This document shows, in pieces, positions 1-7,531 of a stretch of DNA of 21,673 nucleotides. The stretch's first letter is position 1. Each line of letters begins with the position of its first letter. The DNA lies in NCBI GenBank assembly GCA_017616675.1, contig JAFZXR010000060.1, positions 1 through 21,673 on the forward strand. Reading direction: 5' to 3'. The DNA comes from Bacteroidales bacterium. GTDB taxonomy: Bacteria > Bacteroidota > Bacteroidia > Bacteroidales > F082. A program made the position numbers and the translations under genes. A model generated the notes under the pieces. That model was given only the letters and a program-made list of their open reading frames with translations, was not told the origin of the DNA and did no database searches.

Positions 1-34
1 GTTCATCCTGAGCCAGGATCAAACTCTTCATTGT
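1..34 (-). rRNA. rrs: 16S rRNA, 5' end only
   Basis: The reverse complement of the first 30 bases reads TGAAGAGTTTGATCCTGGCT and continues CAGGATGAAC, the universal start of bacterial 16S rRNA (the 27F primer site). Aligned to the known E. coli 5' end, base 1 falls near position 34. The gene runs leftwards out of the window, so only its first bases are present. Confidence 0.95.
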
Positions 35-191
35 ATATTGTTGTACTTAATAAATTTTTCTGTTTTGTCCTGGCGGATTCACCTGTTCTATAGTCTCTTG
101 GAATTGAAAGGTTCCTTACCTTTCAGACTACTTTTTATTGGCTCATTGCTTTCAAAGAACTTTGCAATCTCGTTTTCCTCAATTGCGGATG
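35..191 (-). promoter_or_regulatory. rRNA leader with boxA-like motif and hairpin
   Basis: This is the transcribed stretch between the rRNA promoter and 16S. On the minus strand it holds GTTCTTTGAA (151-160), which resembles the boxA antitermination signal of rRNA leaders. Nearer 16S is an inverted repeat, GAAAGGT (106-112) / ACCTTTC (118-124), with a 5-nt loop. It is flanked by a second complementary pair, TAGTCT (91-96) / AGACTA (125-130), giving a two-part stem. A role in antitermination or in processing of the precursor is inferred from its position. No protein gene is supported here. Confidence 0.6.
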
Positions 192-222
192 CAAAGGTAC
201 AACCTTTTTCTTTACGTGGAAC
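192..222 (-). promoter_or_regulatory. rRNA operon promoter (Bacteroidota type)
   Basis: The minus strand has TACCTTTG at 199-192, an exact fit to the Bacteroidota -7 consensus TAnnTTTG. A -33 element is weak: TTC rather than TTG at the expected 19-nt spacing (near 219-221). The A/T-rich tract at 231-260 could act as an upstream element. Position about 160 nt before 16S fits an rRNA promoter. Confidence 0.6.
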
Positions 223-249
223 ACCTTTTTGCAAATATTTTTTAAATTA

Positions 250-427
250 TTTTCTTCCTATTGAAAATCATGGGGTTACAGACGGAAATTTCTCCGGGCA
301 AGGCGGAAAAAGTCTGGAAGTCTGTCCCTTCTAAGGCCTTCTTCCCGCCTTGCCCTACGAAATTTTACGCCAAAATTACGCTAAAAAGGAAAAAATTGAT
401 TAATTTTGGCATTATTTCAACCTATCT
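250..427. other. Gene-free spacer with a long inverted repeat
   Basis: No convincing gene is seen. The notable structure is an 11-bp perfect inverted repeat, GGGCAAGGCGG (296-306) and CCGCCTTGCCC (345-355), separated by 38 nt that hold further complementary segments (GAAG / CTTC). No T-run follows either side, so it does not look like an intrinsic terminator. It lies between the terminator of the secreted-protein cluster and the rRNA promoter. Confidence 0.5.
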
Positions 428-459
428 AAAAAATAGAGACGCGCCATGGCACGTCTCTA
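428..459 (-). terminator. Intrinsic terminator of the T9SS cargo cluster
   Basis: On the minus strand, TAGAGACG (459-452) pairs with CGTCTCTA (441-434). The 10-nt interior itself contains the palindrome GCCATGGC, and a run of T (433-428) follows. It lies 21 nt past the stop codon of the last cargo gene. The arm GTAGAGACGT is the same 10-mer that forms one arm of the palindromes inside three T9SS CTD coding regions. Confidence 0.8.
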
Positions 460-480
460 CTAACTAACAACAAAATTCAC

Positions 481-2157
481 CTATTCTTTAATAATTCTTT
501 CCGCATATTCCTTTCCATCGGATAGTTTCACTTTCACGATGTAAACACCAGATGTAAGGTTAGCGATTTTGATTGTCGGCTGAGAAGACGTTTCAGGAAA
601 CGTCTCTACAAGACGGCCATCGATGGAATAGATTTCAATGGATTGACAAGAAGAATTGTCGGATAATTCTATTTTGATATAATCTATTGCCGGATTAGGG
701 TAAAGTATAACATTATTATTGGTGGTAGTAATATCGCCAACAAAATCTTGATTACCAATCGCAAAAACCGGATATCCGTTATTTACATTATTATCATCGA
801 CAAAAAACACAATTTCTTCAGCATTGAGTATATCTACAAAATCTTTGCTTTTCATAAATTCATCCGACATAGGTGAGCCATAATCGTTTGAATTCTCAAT
901 TGCGTTTATGTAATAAGAGTTTGTAACTAACGATGATTTTGAACAAATCAACGCGCCTTCTTTTGCACAGATTCCGCCTATAGTGTCAGCTGTTACATCT
1001 CCGACAAAGTAACAGTTTTCTATCGTTATATCTGTAGTATAGATTCCGCCATTTAGGTGATATCCGTATGTTCCACCCAAAATACCACCAGCATAATTAC
1101 CCTTATTATCTGTATTGTCATTAATAGCACTGATGTCTGCAACGCTATAACAATTCTTTATTAATAATGACAGCGAAATAGGTCCTGTATATGAGCAACC
1201 GACTATTCCGCCGCAAGATGTGGGTATATCAGTTTGCCCATATTCTTCTTCAACATGAAGTGTTCCAATATTATAGCATCGCTCAACACCGCAATCGCCT
1301 CGTGCGACTCCGACTATACCTCCCGCTGTCAAGCCTCTCTCCTGCAAGCCGAAATCACTTTTGATACAAGTTATATTGCCGCTGTTGGAGCACCCGATAA
1401 TATCGCATCCATCTGCATATGATACTACGCCCGCAGGGCTCAATGCGCCATAATCAACTGCACCGCGACAATAGACATCTCCATAATTGTGACTGTTTAA
1501 AATAGTGGAATTCAAATTTACGCTACCAAAAAGACCTCCACAACTTAAACTCAAATATGTATAACCGACATCCGCTCTCACCATGCCATAATTGACGCAG
1601 TTCTCCAAAACCACTTCACGACCAAATCCAAGAACACTTCCAACGCTAACTCCAGCTTGATAATACAAAATCGGATATTGAATGTCCACATCACAATTCG
1701 ATGCCATAGTTATGTTTTTGATACTGCCACCTATAGCATTCCCGAACAATCCGAAACTCGAATTCTTTTTGTTTTCGGGAGCTACTATACTCATATTATA
1801 AATTGTATGGTCACCTCCATCAAAATGGCCTGCAAAATCTGTCTTTATGCCGTTAGCAACGATATCTTTTCCGATTGGAGTCCATAAAAGTCCTTCGTTA
1901 CCGCCCAAATCCAAATCGGTTGTGAGCAGAAACCAGGTGTCGGCAAAAACATCGAAATAATTGCCGGTGTGGGTATTCATAGCATTCACTTGTTGAGCAA
2001 GATATGCCAAGTTTTGTGCGCTTTCGATAAGATATGGATCTTCTGCCGTGCCGCTTCCCTTGGTCCACGATTCAGCAGTTCCATCCCATGTTGAGATTTG
2101 TGCGTTGAGTGCTACTCCAAATAACACTGCAACTGTCACAAGTAATGTTTTCTTCAT
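481..2157 (-). CDS. Secreted GLUG-repeat protein with T9SS sorting domain
   Basis: A predicted cell-surface or secreted protein of 558 aa. Residues 1-20 are a signal peptide (MKKTLLVTVAVLFGVALNAQ). Residues about 22-90 form a head module (WDGTAESW, DPYLI, DLDLGG, WTPIG) also found at the start of the 881-aa cargo at 4874-7519. Residues about 135-400 contain some eight GLUG-like repeats (GGLFG, GGIVG twice, GGILG), each followed by an asparagine/cysteine-rich strand such as ENCYF. From about residue 486, YPNPAIDYIKIEL to AERIIKE is a T9SS CTD, recognised by the Por/type IX secretion machinery. The stop is TAG. It is the last gene of the cluster and is followed by an intrinsic terminator. The ligand or function of GLUG repeats is not known; adhesion-like surface roles are only a guess. 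Confidence 0.85.
   Translation of the reverse strand: MKKTLLVTVAVLFGVALNAQISTWDGTAESWTKGSGTAEDPYLIESAQNLAYLAQQVNAMNTHTGNYFDVFADTWFLLTTDLDLGGNEGLLWTPIGKDIVANGIKTDFAGHFDGGDHTIYNMSIVAPENKKNSSFGLFGNAIGGSIKNITMASNCDVDIQYPILYYQAGVSVGSVLGFGREVVLENCVNYGMVRADVGYTYLSLSCGGLFGSVNLNSTILNSHNYGDVYCRGAVDYGALSPAGVVSYADGCDIIGCSNSGNITCIKSDFGLQERGLTAGGIVGVARGDCGVERCYNIGTLHVEEEYGQTDIPTSCGGIVGCSYTGPISLSLLIKNCYSVADISAINDNTDNKGNYAGGILGGTYGYHLNGGIYTTDITIENCYFVGDVTADTIGGICAKEGALICSKSSLVTNSYYINAIENSNDYGSPMSDEFMKSKDFVDILNAEEIVFFVDDNNVNNGYPVFAIGNQDFVGDITTTNNNVILYPNPAIDYIKIELSDNSSCQSIEIYSIDGRLVETFPETSSQPTIKIANLTSGVYIVKVKLSDGKEYAERIIKE
586..605. repeat. Palindromic repeat inside T9SS CTD (copy 1)
   Basis: AGACGTTTC and GAAACGTCT form 9-bp perfect arms around a 2-nt centre. 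The next flanking bases have diverged, making this the least perfect of three copies. It encodes the ETFPETS loop of the CTD. The 10-mer ACGTCTCTAC spans 600-609, as in the other copies and in the terminator at 428-459. Confidence 0.8.
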
Positions 2158-2222
2158 AGCTTTTAATTTTAGTTGTTAAACAAATGATATTAAAACTTTG
2201 CAAAGTTGTTTCTCATGTAATT
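2158..2222 (-). promoter_or_regulatory. Intercargo spacer with 14-bp palindrome
   Basis: This 65-nt spacer lies upstream of the 558-aa cargo gene. It holds a perfect palindrome, AACTTTG/CAAAGTT (2194-2207). A -7 element is not clear: CAACTTTG differs from TAnnTTTG at one base. The palindrome could be an operator or coincidental; no promoter is claimed. Confidence 0.25.
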
Positions 2223-3686
2223 TTATTCCTTCACAATCCTATGGGAATATTCTCTCCCATCGGCCAAGCGCACCTTCATGATGTAAATAGCAGCGTTGAG
2301 TCCTGATATGTCGATCGTTGTTTGATGAGACGTTTCAGGAAACGTCTCTACGAGGCGGCCGTCGATGGAATAGATTTCAACGGATTGACATGTCACATCT
2401 TCAGAAAAACTTATATTCACGATATCCTGCGCAGGGTTGGGATGGCAAACAAACGGTTTCTCCGTGTCAGTTATCTCTGTCGCAGACATATAATTGTCGC
2501 AGACTACGGCGTAAATGTCTTTGGAGCCGTAATAACCTACGCCTCCGCCATAATACCAGCCGCACACGGCCACACCGCCGTTCAACAGCGGTGTAATATC
2601 GTCGTTGGCCATGGAGCCGCCCATCACCTCCAACGTGTAGTCCTCCCACGTGAAATTCAAATCCTTGTCCAGCCTTGTCACTATCAGCGTGTGTTTGGCT
2701 CCCTCGCTTCCCGTTTTCTTTTCTTTCCATACGAGATAAACGCTGTTGCCGGTGACCAGAAGATTATTGACATGCAATTCATACTGCGGATAAGCGGTAA
2801 GTGTGAATTCGGGCCCCAGTTGATACGCTTTTACTATCCCGAAATCAGCATTGCATTTAAGCACCAGTATTGTTTTTAAAGTCTGCGCGCCCACGAACTT
2901 GTTGGCTTCCGTAGTGATTATGAATCCGCCGTCACCGGTTCCGCAAGCTGTCGTATAATACGTGTTTTTTATCATCCACCCGGCATAAGTGGTCGGAAGC
3001 TTTTTTGTCGTCAGCTTAGTAAAGTCTTCGTCATACACTTCAATATAGATGCCGTTGTCTTTGGGCCATACTACACCATACTTAAGCGGATCGGACGATA
3101 TTTCAAAAAACGGGTACTGCACAACGGCATTTGACAAATCATTTATCGTATCCGACTGCGCCTTCACAATGCCGTTGAGATCCATCCTAACCAGGCAATA
3201 GGTGTTGTCGCCAAGCTTGGAACTGCATATAATATCGTTTTCGCTGTCGATCAAAAACCTTTTCGGAATATAGCAGTTATCGTAGTACTCTGTTATTGTC
3301 TCATCGGTGATTTCGAGATTGTCGTTAAAATACGTGGCCTTGTAATAATTCACCCCATCCAAATTGTAAAACGATGTCATTATATTGGTGTTTGAATTAT
3401 TGGGGTCCCGTAGCATCGGATTGAGCGAAAATATATTATGGTCTTCGAGAAACAACGAGTCGAGCAGCTCGCCTTGAGGCGTTATCTTGTAAAGATTGTA
3501 ACCTATATCGTTCCCATAATCGTCAAAAACAGCTTCTCGTACCACAAAATTGCCGTCGCTCATCTCTACGATGTTGTAACATTGTCTACGTGGCTGGTCA
3601 CCCTGATGGGTCCAAATGCTATAATTCTGTGCTGTGGCTATCATAGTGATAGCCAGCAGCACAGTCATGATATAATATCTTTTCAT
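2223..3686 (-). CDS. T9SS-secreted protein, possibly beta-propeller, function unknown
   Basis: The 487-aa product has a signal peptide (residues 1-19, MKRYYIMTVLLAITMIATA) and, from about residue 415 (CHPNPAQDIVNISF), a T9SS CTD ending YSHRIVKE. The stop is TAA. The middle has no family I can name. It contains spaced short motifs such as DGGFIITT, NGGVAVCGW, DGNFVV and LLVTGNSVYLVW, typical of blade strands in secreted propeller-like proteins, so a beta-propeller is possible but unproven. Its CTD shares about 50 nt of almost identical DNA with the CTD of the LRR cargo upstream, covering SIDGRLVETFPETS. The ATG at 3686 is chosen because it gives an immediate signal peptide. Confidence 0.75.
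   Translation of the reverse strand: MKRYYIMTVLLAITMIATAQNYSIWTHQGDQPRRQCYNIVEMSDGNFVVREAVFDDYGNDIGYNLYKITPQGELLDSLFLEDHNIFSLNPMLRDPNNSNTNIMTSFYNLDGVNYYKATYFNDNLEITDETITEYYDNCYIPKRFLIDSENDIICSSKLGDNTYCLVRMDLNGIVKAQSDTINDLSNAVVQYPFFEISSDPLKYGVVWPKDNGIYIEVYDEDFTKLTTKKLPTTYAGWMIKNTYYTTACGTGDGGFIITTEANKFVGAQTLKTILVLKCNADFGIVKAYQLGPEFTLTAYPQYELHVNNLLVTGNSVYLVWKEKKTGSEGAKHTLIVTRLDKDLNFTWEDYTLEVMGGSMANDDITPLLNGGVAVCGWYYGGGVGYYGSKDIYAVVCDNYMSATEITDTEKPFVCHPNPAQDIVNISFSEDVTCQSVEIYSIDGRLVETFPETSHQTTIDISGLNAAIYIMKVRLADGREYSHRIVKE
2327..2348. repeat. Palindromic repeat inside T9SS CTD (copy 2)
   Basis: GAGACGTTTC (2327-2336) and GAAACGTCTC (2339-2348) are perfect 10-bp arms around AG. It lies in frame in the CTD, encoding ETFPETS. 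The flanking DNA (through about 2380) matches the copy at 3967 with one mismatch over roughly 50 nt. Confidence 0.85.
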
Positions 3687-3731
3687 AGTGTTAAATTTTA
3701 ATATGTTATTAGTATTTGTTAAGTTTATGTG

Positions 3732-3848
3732 TTAATCTACCACGTCGAATTCGCCATAATACTCGTCGCCGTCGGACACTAATAGCTCCAAAATGTAATA
3801 GCTGGCCAATAGGATGTCATATATTTTTTTGCACAATTTTTTAAACAT
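3732..3848 (-). pseudogene. T9SS CTD remnant / 38-codon open frame
   Basis: An intact small frame starts ATG at 3848 and stops TAA at 3732. Its C-terminal 30 residues, including IYDILLASYYILELL and VSDGDEYYGEF, line up with the end of the neighbouring CTDs (TIDIGNLTSGVYIVKV, LSDGKEY): an I-D-I then L-x-S, then Y-I, then SDG-x-EY. It has no signal peptide and no upstream CTD half; the start is lysine-rich (MFKKLCKKIYD). It begins 14 nt after the stop of the LRR cargo. The best reading is a decayed tail of a deleted cargo gene. A real 38-aa microprotein is the alternative. Confidence 0.45.
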
Positions 3849-3862
3849 TATAGTTGATGGCA

Positions 3863-4861
3863 CTATTCCTTAATTATCCTCTCCATATATTCCTTTCCAT
3901 CGGATAGTTTCACTTTCACGATGTAAACACCAGATGTGAGGTTACCTATGTCGATTGTTGTCTTATGAGACGTTTCGGGAAACGTCTCTACGAGGCGGCC
4001 GTCGATGGAATAGATTTCGATAGATTGACATGTGACATTGTCGGATAATTCAATTTTAATGCAATCCTTCACTGGATTCGGGTAAACAGACACGAGAGAT
4101 GCTTCAATATCATCCAAATTCTCACAATCCTCCTTAATGGTATTAAAACCATGGGATACAATAGATCCTTCAGAACCTGATGAAGAATGCCATGTTGAAT
4201 GGTTGTATGCTGTTTTGCTTCCACATGGCACTGTGATGGTGGAACAACCGAAACCATAGAAAACCGAAACAGTATTATTTGCAACCCCGAGTAAAGGAGG
4301 CTCTGTAGCCAAACATACCGCCCTTTGAAAATTACGGCACAACTGAAAGGCACACGCTCCGATTGTATCAACGGAACTCCCAATCACGAGAGTGCCATTA
4401 AAACCGTCGCATTGTTCAAAAGCATAGACATGAATAGAAGTAACTGAATTGGGTATTATCAAAGAGCCGGTAAAACCATCGCAATTTTGGAAAGCATTAG
4501 AGCCGATAGTAGTAACAGAATTAGGAATGATAAGATTGCCGGTAAGATGGTCGCAAAATGCGAATGCGCCATAACCGATATCTCTGACATTATTACCAAT
4601 AGTCAATGTTCCATGTAAATCATGTGAATGTGTAAAAGCACATACTCCAATTTTAGTAACGATATAGCTATTTCCATTATAAGGCACCGCATTCGGAATG
4701 GCAATTGAACCGGTAGCTTCATTACCATTAACATGTCCTGTAACCGTAACAGAAACGCCATCGTCGTTGACCGTATAGTTTAAATAACCATACGTAAAAT
4801 GCTGGGCATTCAAAGATGATATCCCCAAAACTGCAACTAATATCACAAAGAGCCTCTTCAT
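3863..4861 (-). CDS. BspA-like leucine-rich repeat protein with T9SS sorting domain
   Basis: A predicted surface protein of 332 aa with a signal peptide (MKRLFVILVAVLGISSLNAQ). Residues about 65-190 hold LRR_5/BspA-type repeats of about 24 residues: IGNNVRDIGYGAFAFCDHL, IIPNSVTTIGSNAFQNCDG, IIPNSVTSIHVYAFEQCDG. BspA-family repeats are known from surface proteins of Bacteroidota that bind host or other cells; binding here is inference. The T9SS CTD starts near residue 259 (VYPNPVKDCIKIEL) and ends MERIIKE with TAG. The start is 12 nt after the stop of the 881-aa cargo, so co-transcription is likely. The CTD shares one DNA block with the 558-aa cargo and another with the 487-aa cargo. Confidence 0.87.
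   Translation of the reverse strand: MKRLFVILVAVLGISSLNAQHFTYGYLNYTVNDDGVSVTVTGHVNGNEATGSIAIPNAVPYNGNSYIVTKIGVCAFTHSHDLHGTLTIGNNVRDIGYGAFAFCDHLTGNLIIPNSVTTIGSNAFQNCDGFTGSLIIPNSVTSIHVYAFEQCDGFNGTLVIGSSVDTIGACAFQLCRNFQRAVCLATEPPLLGVANNTVSVFYGFGCSTITVPCGSKTAYNHSTWHSSSGSEGSIVSHGFNTIKEDCENLDDIEASLVSVYPNPVKDCIKIELSDNVTCQSIEIYSIDGRLVETFPETSHKTTIDIGNLTSGVYIVKVKLSDGKEYMERIIKE
3967..3988. repeat. Palindromic repeat inside T9SS CTD (copy 3)
   Basis: GAGACGTTTC (3967-3976) and GAAACGTCTC (3979-3988) are perfect 10-bp arms around GG. The position in the CTD frame matches the other two copies. The centre differs from copy 2 by one base, while the arms are identical. Confidence 0.85.
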
Positions 4862-4873
4862 TATAATTGATAC

Positions 4874-7519
4874 TTATCTATCAATAATGATTTTCAGCGT
4901 TTTATCATCAATTTTCACGAAATACATGCCATTCGGCAAATTGGAGATGTTAATTTCTTGAATTTCAGAAGTAATTCTCCCCGACATGACAGTTTCACCT
5001 AAGATATCGATTATGCAATAATCTGCAATATCGTGGAACGACGCATTCGCACGTATGAAAATTGTGCCGTGCGATGGGTTAGGATAGACATCAAAACCTT
5101 CATCAGCAACAGTCTCCTCCAATCCGACATGTATTTGTTCATATATCGCATCGCAATCGACATCGCCTTCCTGATAAATGATATTCGGCCCGTCCCAATA
5201 GCAACGGATGCCGTCGACATCGTAATTACCCTTATTTTCGAGCAATCTTTCAGGGAAGAAGCTGGTGACATGACCGACTGAACATACTATAGTACCGCTA
5301 AAAACGTCATTTTCATCACTGATAGTCAACGACTTGAATGTCTGTCCGTTATATTCAACCAAGCCCACTTCATCAACATGCATCGTTATGCTGTTATTCT
5401 CCACATTGATTGTCCATTCATCGCCAACGTTAGCCGTAAAATCATAAAGTATAGTCGAATCCTGTGTGGGGTTGTGCCACCAGTATACGCAACCGTTGTC
5501 TTCAAATATGTATTCGCGCGAACTCTCCGAATCCTTATCATAAAGAGTATTGGTTTTTACTATAATCTTCACTTTTTTGTGGCTTATAACTGTATCGCCT
5601 GCCTCTGCGAGATACTGATATGAAGAGTTGCCGTTCACATCGGTTATTCCATAATACCATTCCGAACCGAGCAATGGGTACTTCGGGAATGAAGCCACAA
5701 CAGGATAACCATTGTTTTCACCATTGACATCTTCGGCCCATACACTGATAAAAGGCATATGATGATATTCGAATGTGTTCGAAACCACTTCCGAGCCGAG
5801 ATTCAGCGCCTCAATCATGTTATAAGTATCATATTGGGTCTCGTTTAGCATCCAACTTGTAGAGGTCGAGCCATGGTTAAAAGCCGTAGAGCCAGGCAAA
5901 TCAGGCGCATTCTGATTTCCATTGGCCGGCAAATCGTCGTCGTCAAGCCAGTAACAGTTACGATAATTATTACCGGTAGAATAATAGCCATAACCCACAA
6001 TATTTCCATAATCAGGAAGAGCGCTTTGCGCATTATCCGGGTTTGTCACGGCACCGCTATTATAAACATTGTAAATATAACCGCCATTAGCCAATACTCC
6101 CACGATTCCACCGACGCCAAACTGATAGTTCCGGTTATCGGCATTTACAACACCTACACCACCTGTATTATATGAGTTGGCTATTTTTCCGAGTGAAGCT
6201 CCCACCAAGCCGCCAACATACAGATTATTTGACATGATGCCGGATATGTTGCCTTTGTTTGCACTACCGCATATATAACAATGCTCCAGTTCACCTACCA
6301 AACCGCCAATCATTCCTGTTCCCGATATATTACCATAGTTGACGCAGTCGGCCATAACTTCTCCTCCCATTTCACCGATAATGCCACCGCATATATTTGA
6401 AACATTTACGAAAGAGCCCTCGTTTACACAATTTTTAATATCGCTATTGCCTGTAAATCCGGCAATTCCCCCACATTTATATGCCGATCCTGTGGATTTG
6501 TTACGACAGCCAGTAAGCTCAACCCAATTGCAGGAACCGATTATACCGCCGCCACAATTGTTAGCTGCGAACACTCCTGATTCATTATTCACACAATTAT
6601 TAATACCGACATCAAGCCATCCCACTCCACAAATACCGCCGACGAAATTATTTCCAGCCACGCTACAATTATTCACACAATATTCAATGATGCCATAGTT
6701 GACATAACCAGTAATACCGCCGGCTCTTGTCACTCCTTGCACATGACATCCTGCATCATTGCTGCAGTCGGTTATCGTATATCGTGCATAGTCAACGACA
6801 TAATGAACGCCATTTTCTCCATAGGCGCTCACTCTTCCTACAATACCACCAGCATAGTCGACTCCTTCAACATCGACATTAGAGATTCTGCATGACAATA
6901 TTTTTGAGGGTTCTTCATAGCGACCTTCCATGCCAAACGGCACTCCTGCAAATCCGACTATACCGCCAGCGACACCAGTTGTCGTTTTGATATCACTTTC
7001 AGATACATTGCAGTTGAGAATATCAGTCACACCAGCATAAGCAACCAATGCACCGACATACTCCGAATCGCCGTCAATATCAACTGAAACAAGGTTTACA
7101 TTCTTAATCTCAGCACCATCGGTACATCCGAACAGGCCTTTAAAAAACTCCTCCTGATGTTGGTAAAGATTTGAAACAGTTTTACCGTTACCGTCGAAAT
7201 GACCTGTAAAATAACGGAATGTAGTATCAATTTCGGTGACAATGGTCTGGCCAATGGACACCCATGTATTATTACCGCCCGAGCAATTCGAAAGGTCAAT
7301 ATTGTTTGTCAACATATAATAAGCATTACCACCGGTACCTTCATTGGTCTGATTTGCCAACAAAGCCAGCTGTTGCGGTGTTGCAATCTGATAAGGGTTT
7401 TCCATTGTTCCGTTACCGCCGGCGTAAGACTCCGCTACAGTGCCGTCCCAGCATGGAACCTGAGCTGTGCAAAACATTGCAAAAGCTAAATAAATCGTGA
7501 GGATGAGATACTTTTTCAT
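4874..7519 (-). CDS. Large secreted GLUG-repeat protein with T9SS sorting domain
   Basis: A predicted secreted or surface protein of 881 aa. It has a signal peptide (residues 1-20, MKKYLILTIYLAFAMFCTAQ) and the same head module as the 558-aa cargo (WDGTVAESYAGG, NPYQIATPQQLALLA, NIDLSN). From about residue 130 to 490 there are about ten GLUG repeats (GGIVG, GGITG, GGICG, GGIIG, GGIAG, GGLVG), each followed by a short strand with an N-C pair. Residues about 620-800 form a mixed domain (GSEWYYGITDVNG, VGDEWTINVEN, CYWDGPNIIYQEG) often seen before CTDs in this phylum. The CTD (YPNPSHGTIFIRA to TLKIIIDR) differs from the other three and lacks the palindrome. The start is 12 nt after the regulator's stop codon, which suggests one transcript. 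Confidence 0.85.
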   Translation of the reverse strand: MKKYLILTIYLAFAMFCTAQVPCWDGTVAESYAGGNGTMENPYQIATPQQLALLANQTNEGTGGNAYYMLTNNIDLSNCSGGNNTWVSIGQTIVTEIDTTFRYFTGHFDGNGKTVSNLYQHQEEFFKGLFGCTDGAEIKNVNLVSVDIDGDSEYVGALVAYAGVTDILNCNVSESDIKTTTGVAGGIVGFAGVPFGMEGRYEEPSKILSCRISNVDVEGVDYAGGIVGRVSAYGENGVHYVVDYARYTITDCSNDAGCHVQGVTRAGGITGYVNYGIIEYCVNNCSVAGNNFVGGICGVGWLDVGINNCVNNESGVFAANNCGGGIIGSCNWVELTGCRNKSTGSAYKCGGIAGFTGNSDIKNCVNEGSFVNVSNICGGIIGEMGGEVMADCVNYGNISGTGMIGGLVGELEHCYICGSANKGNISGIMSNNLYVGGLVGASLGKIANSYNTGGVGVVNADNRNYQFGVGGIVGVLANGGYIYNVYNSGAVTNPDNAQSALPDYGNIVGYGYYSTGNNYRNCYWLDDDDLPANGNQNAPDLPGSTAFNHGSTSTSWMLNETQYDTYNMIEALNLGSEVVSNTFEYHHMPFISVWAEDVNGENNGYPVVASFPKYPLLGSEWYYGITDVNGNSSYQYLAEAGDTVISHKKVKIIVKTNTLYDKDSESSREYIFEDNGCVYWWHNPTQDSTILYDFTANVGDEWTINVENNSITMHVDEVGLVEYNGQTFKSLTISDENDVFSGTIVCSVGHVTSFFPERLLENKGNYDVDGIRCYWDGPNIIYQEGDVDCDAIYEQIHVGLEETVADEGFDVYPNPSHGTIFIRANASFHDIADYCIIDILGETVMSGRITSEIQEINISNLPNGMYFVKIDDKTLKIIIDR

Positions 7520-7531
7520 AGTATTAAGTCT

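Noticed and set aside
38..334. Open frame of 98 codons on the plus strand
   Set aside because: It runs antisense through the rRNA leader and promoter and has no recognisable protein features.
4874..7519. Repeated short DNA words (such as ATACCGCC) suggesting a CRISPR or satellite array
   Set aside because: They are in frame and encode the GLUG repeats; spacing is uneven and units differ.
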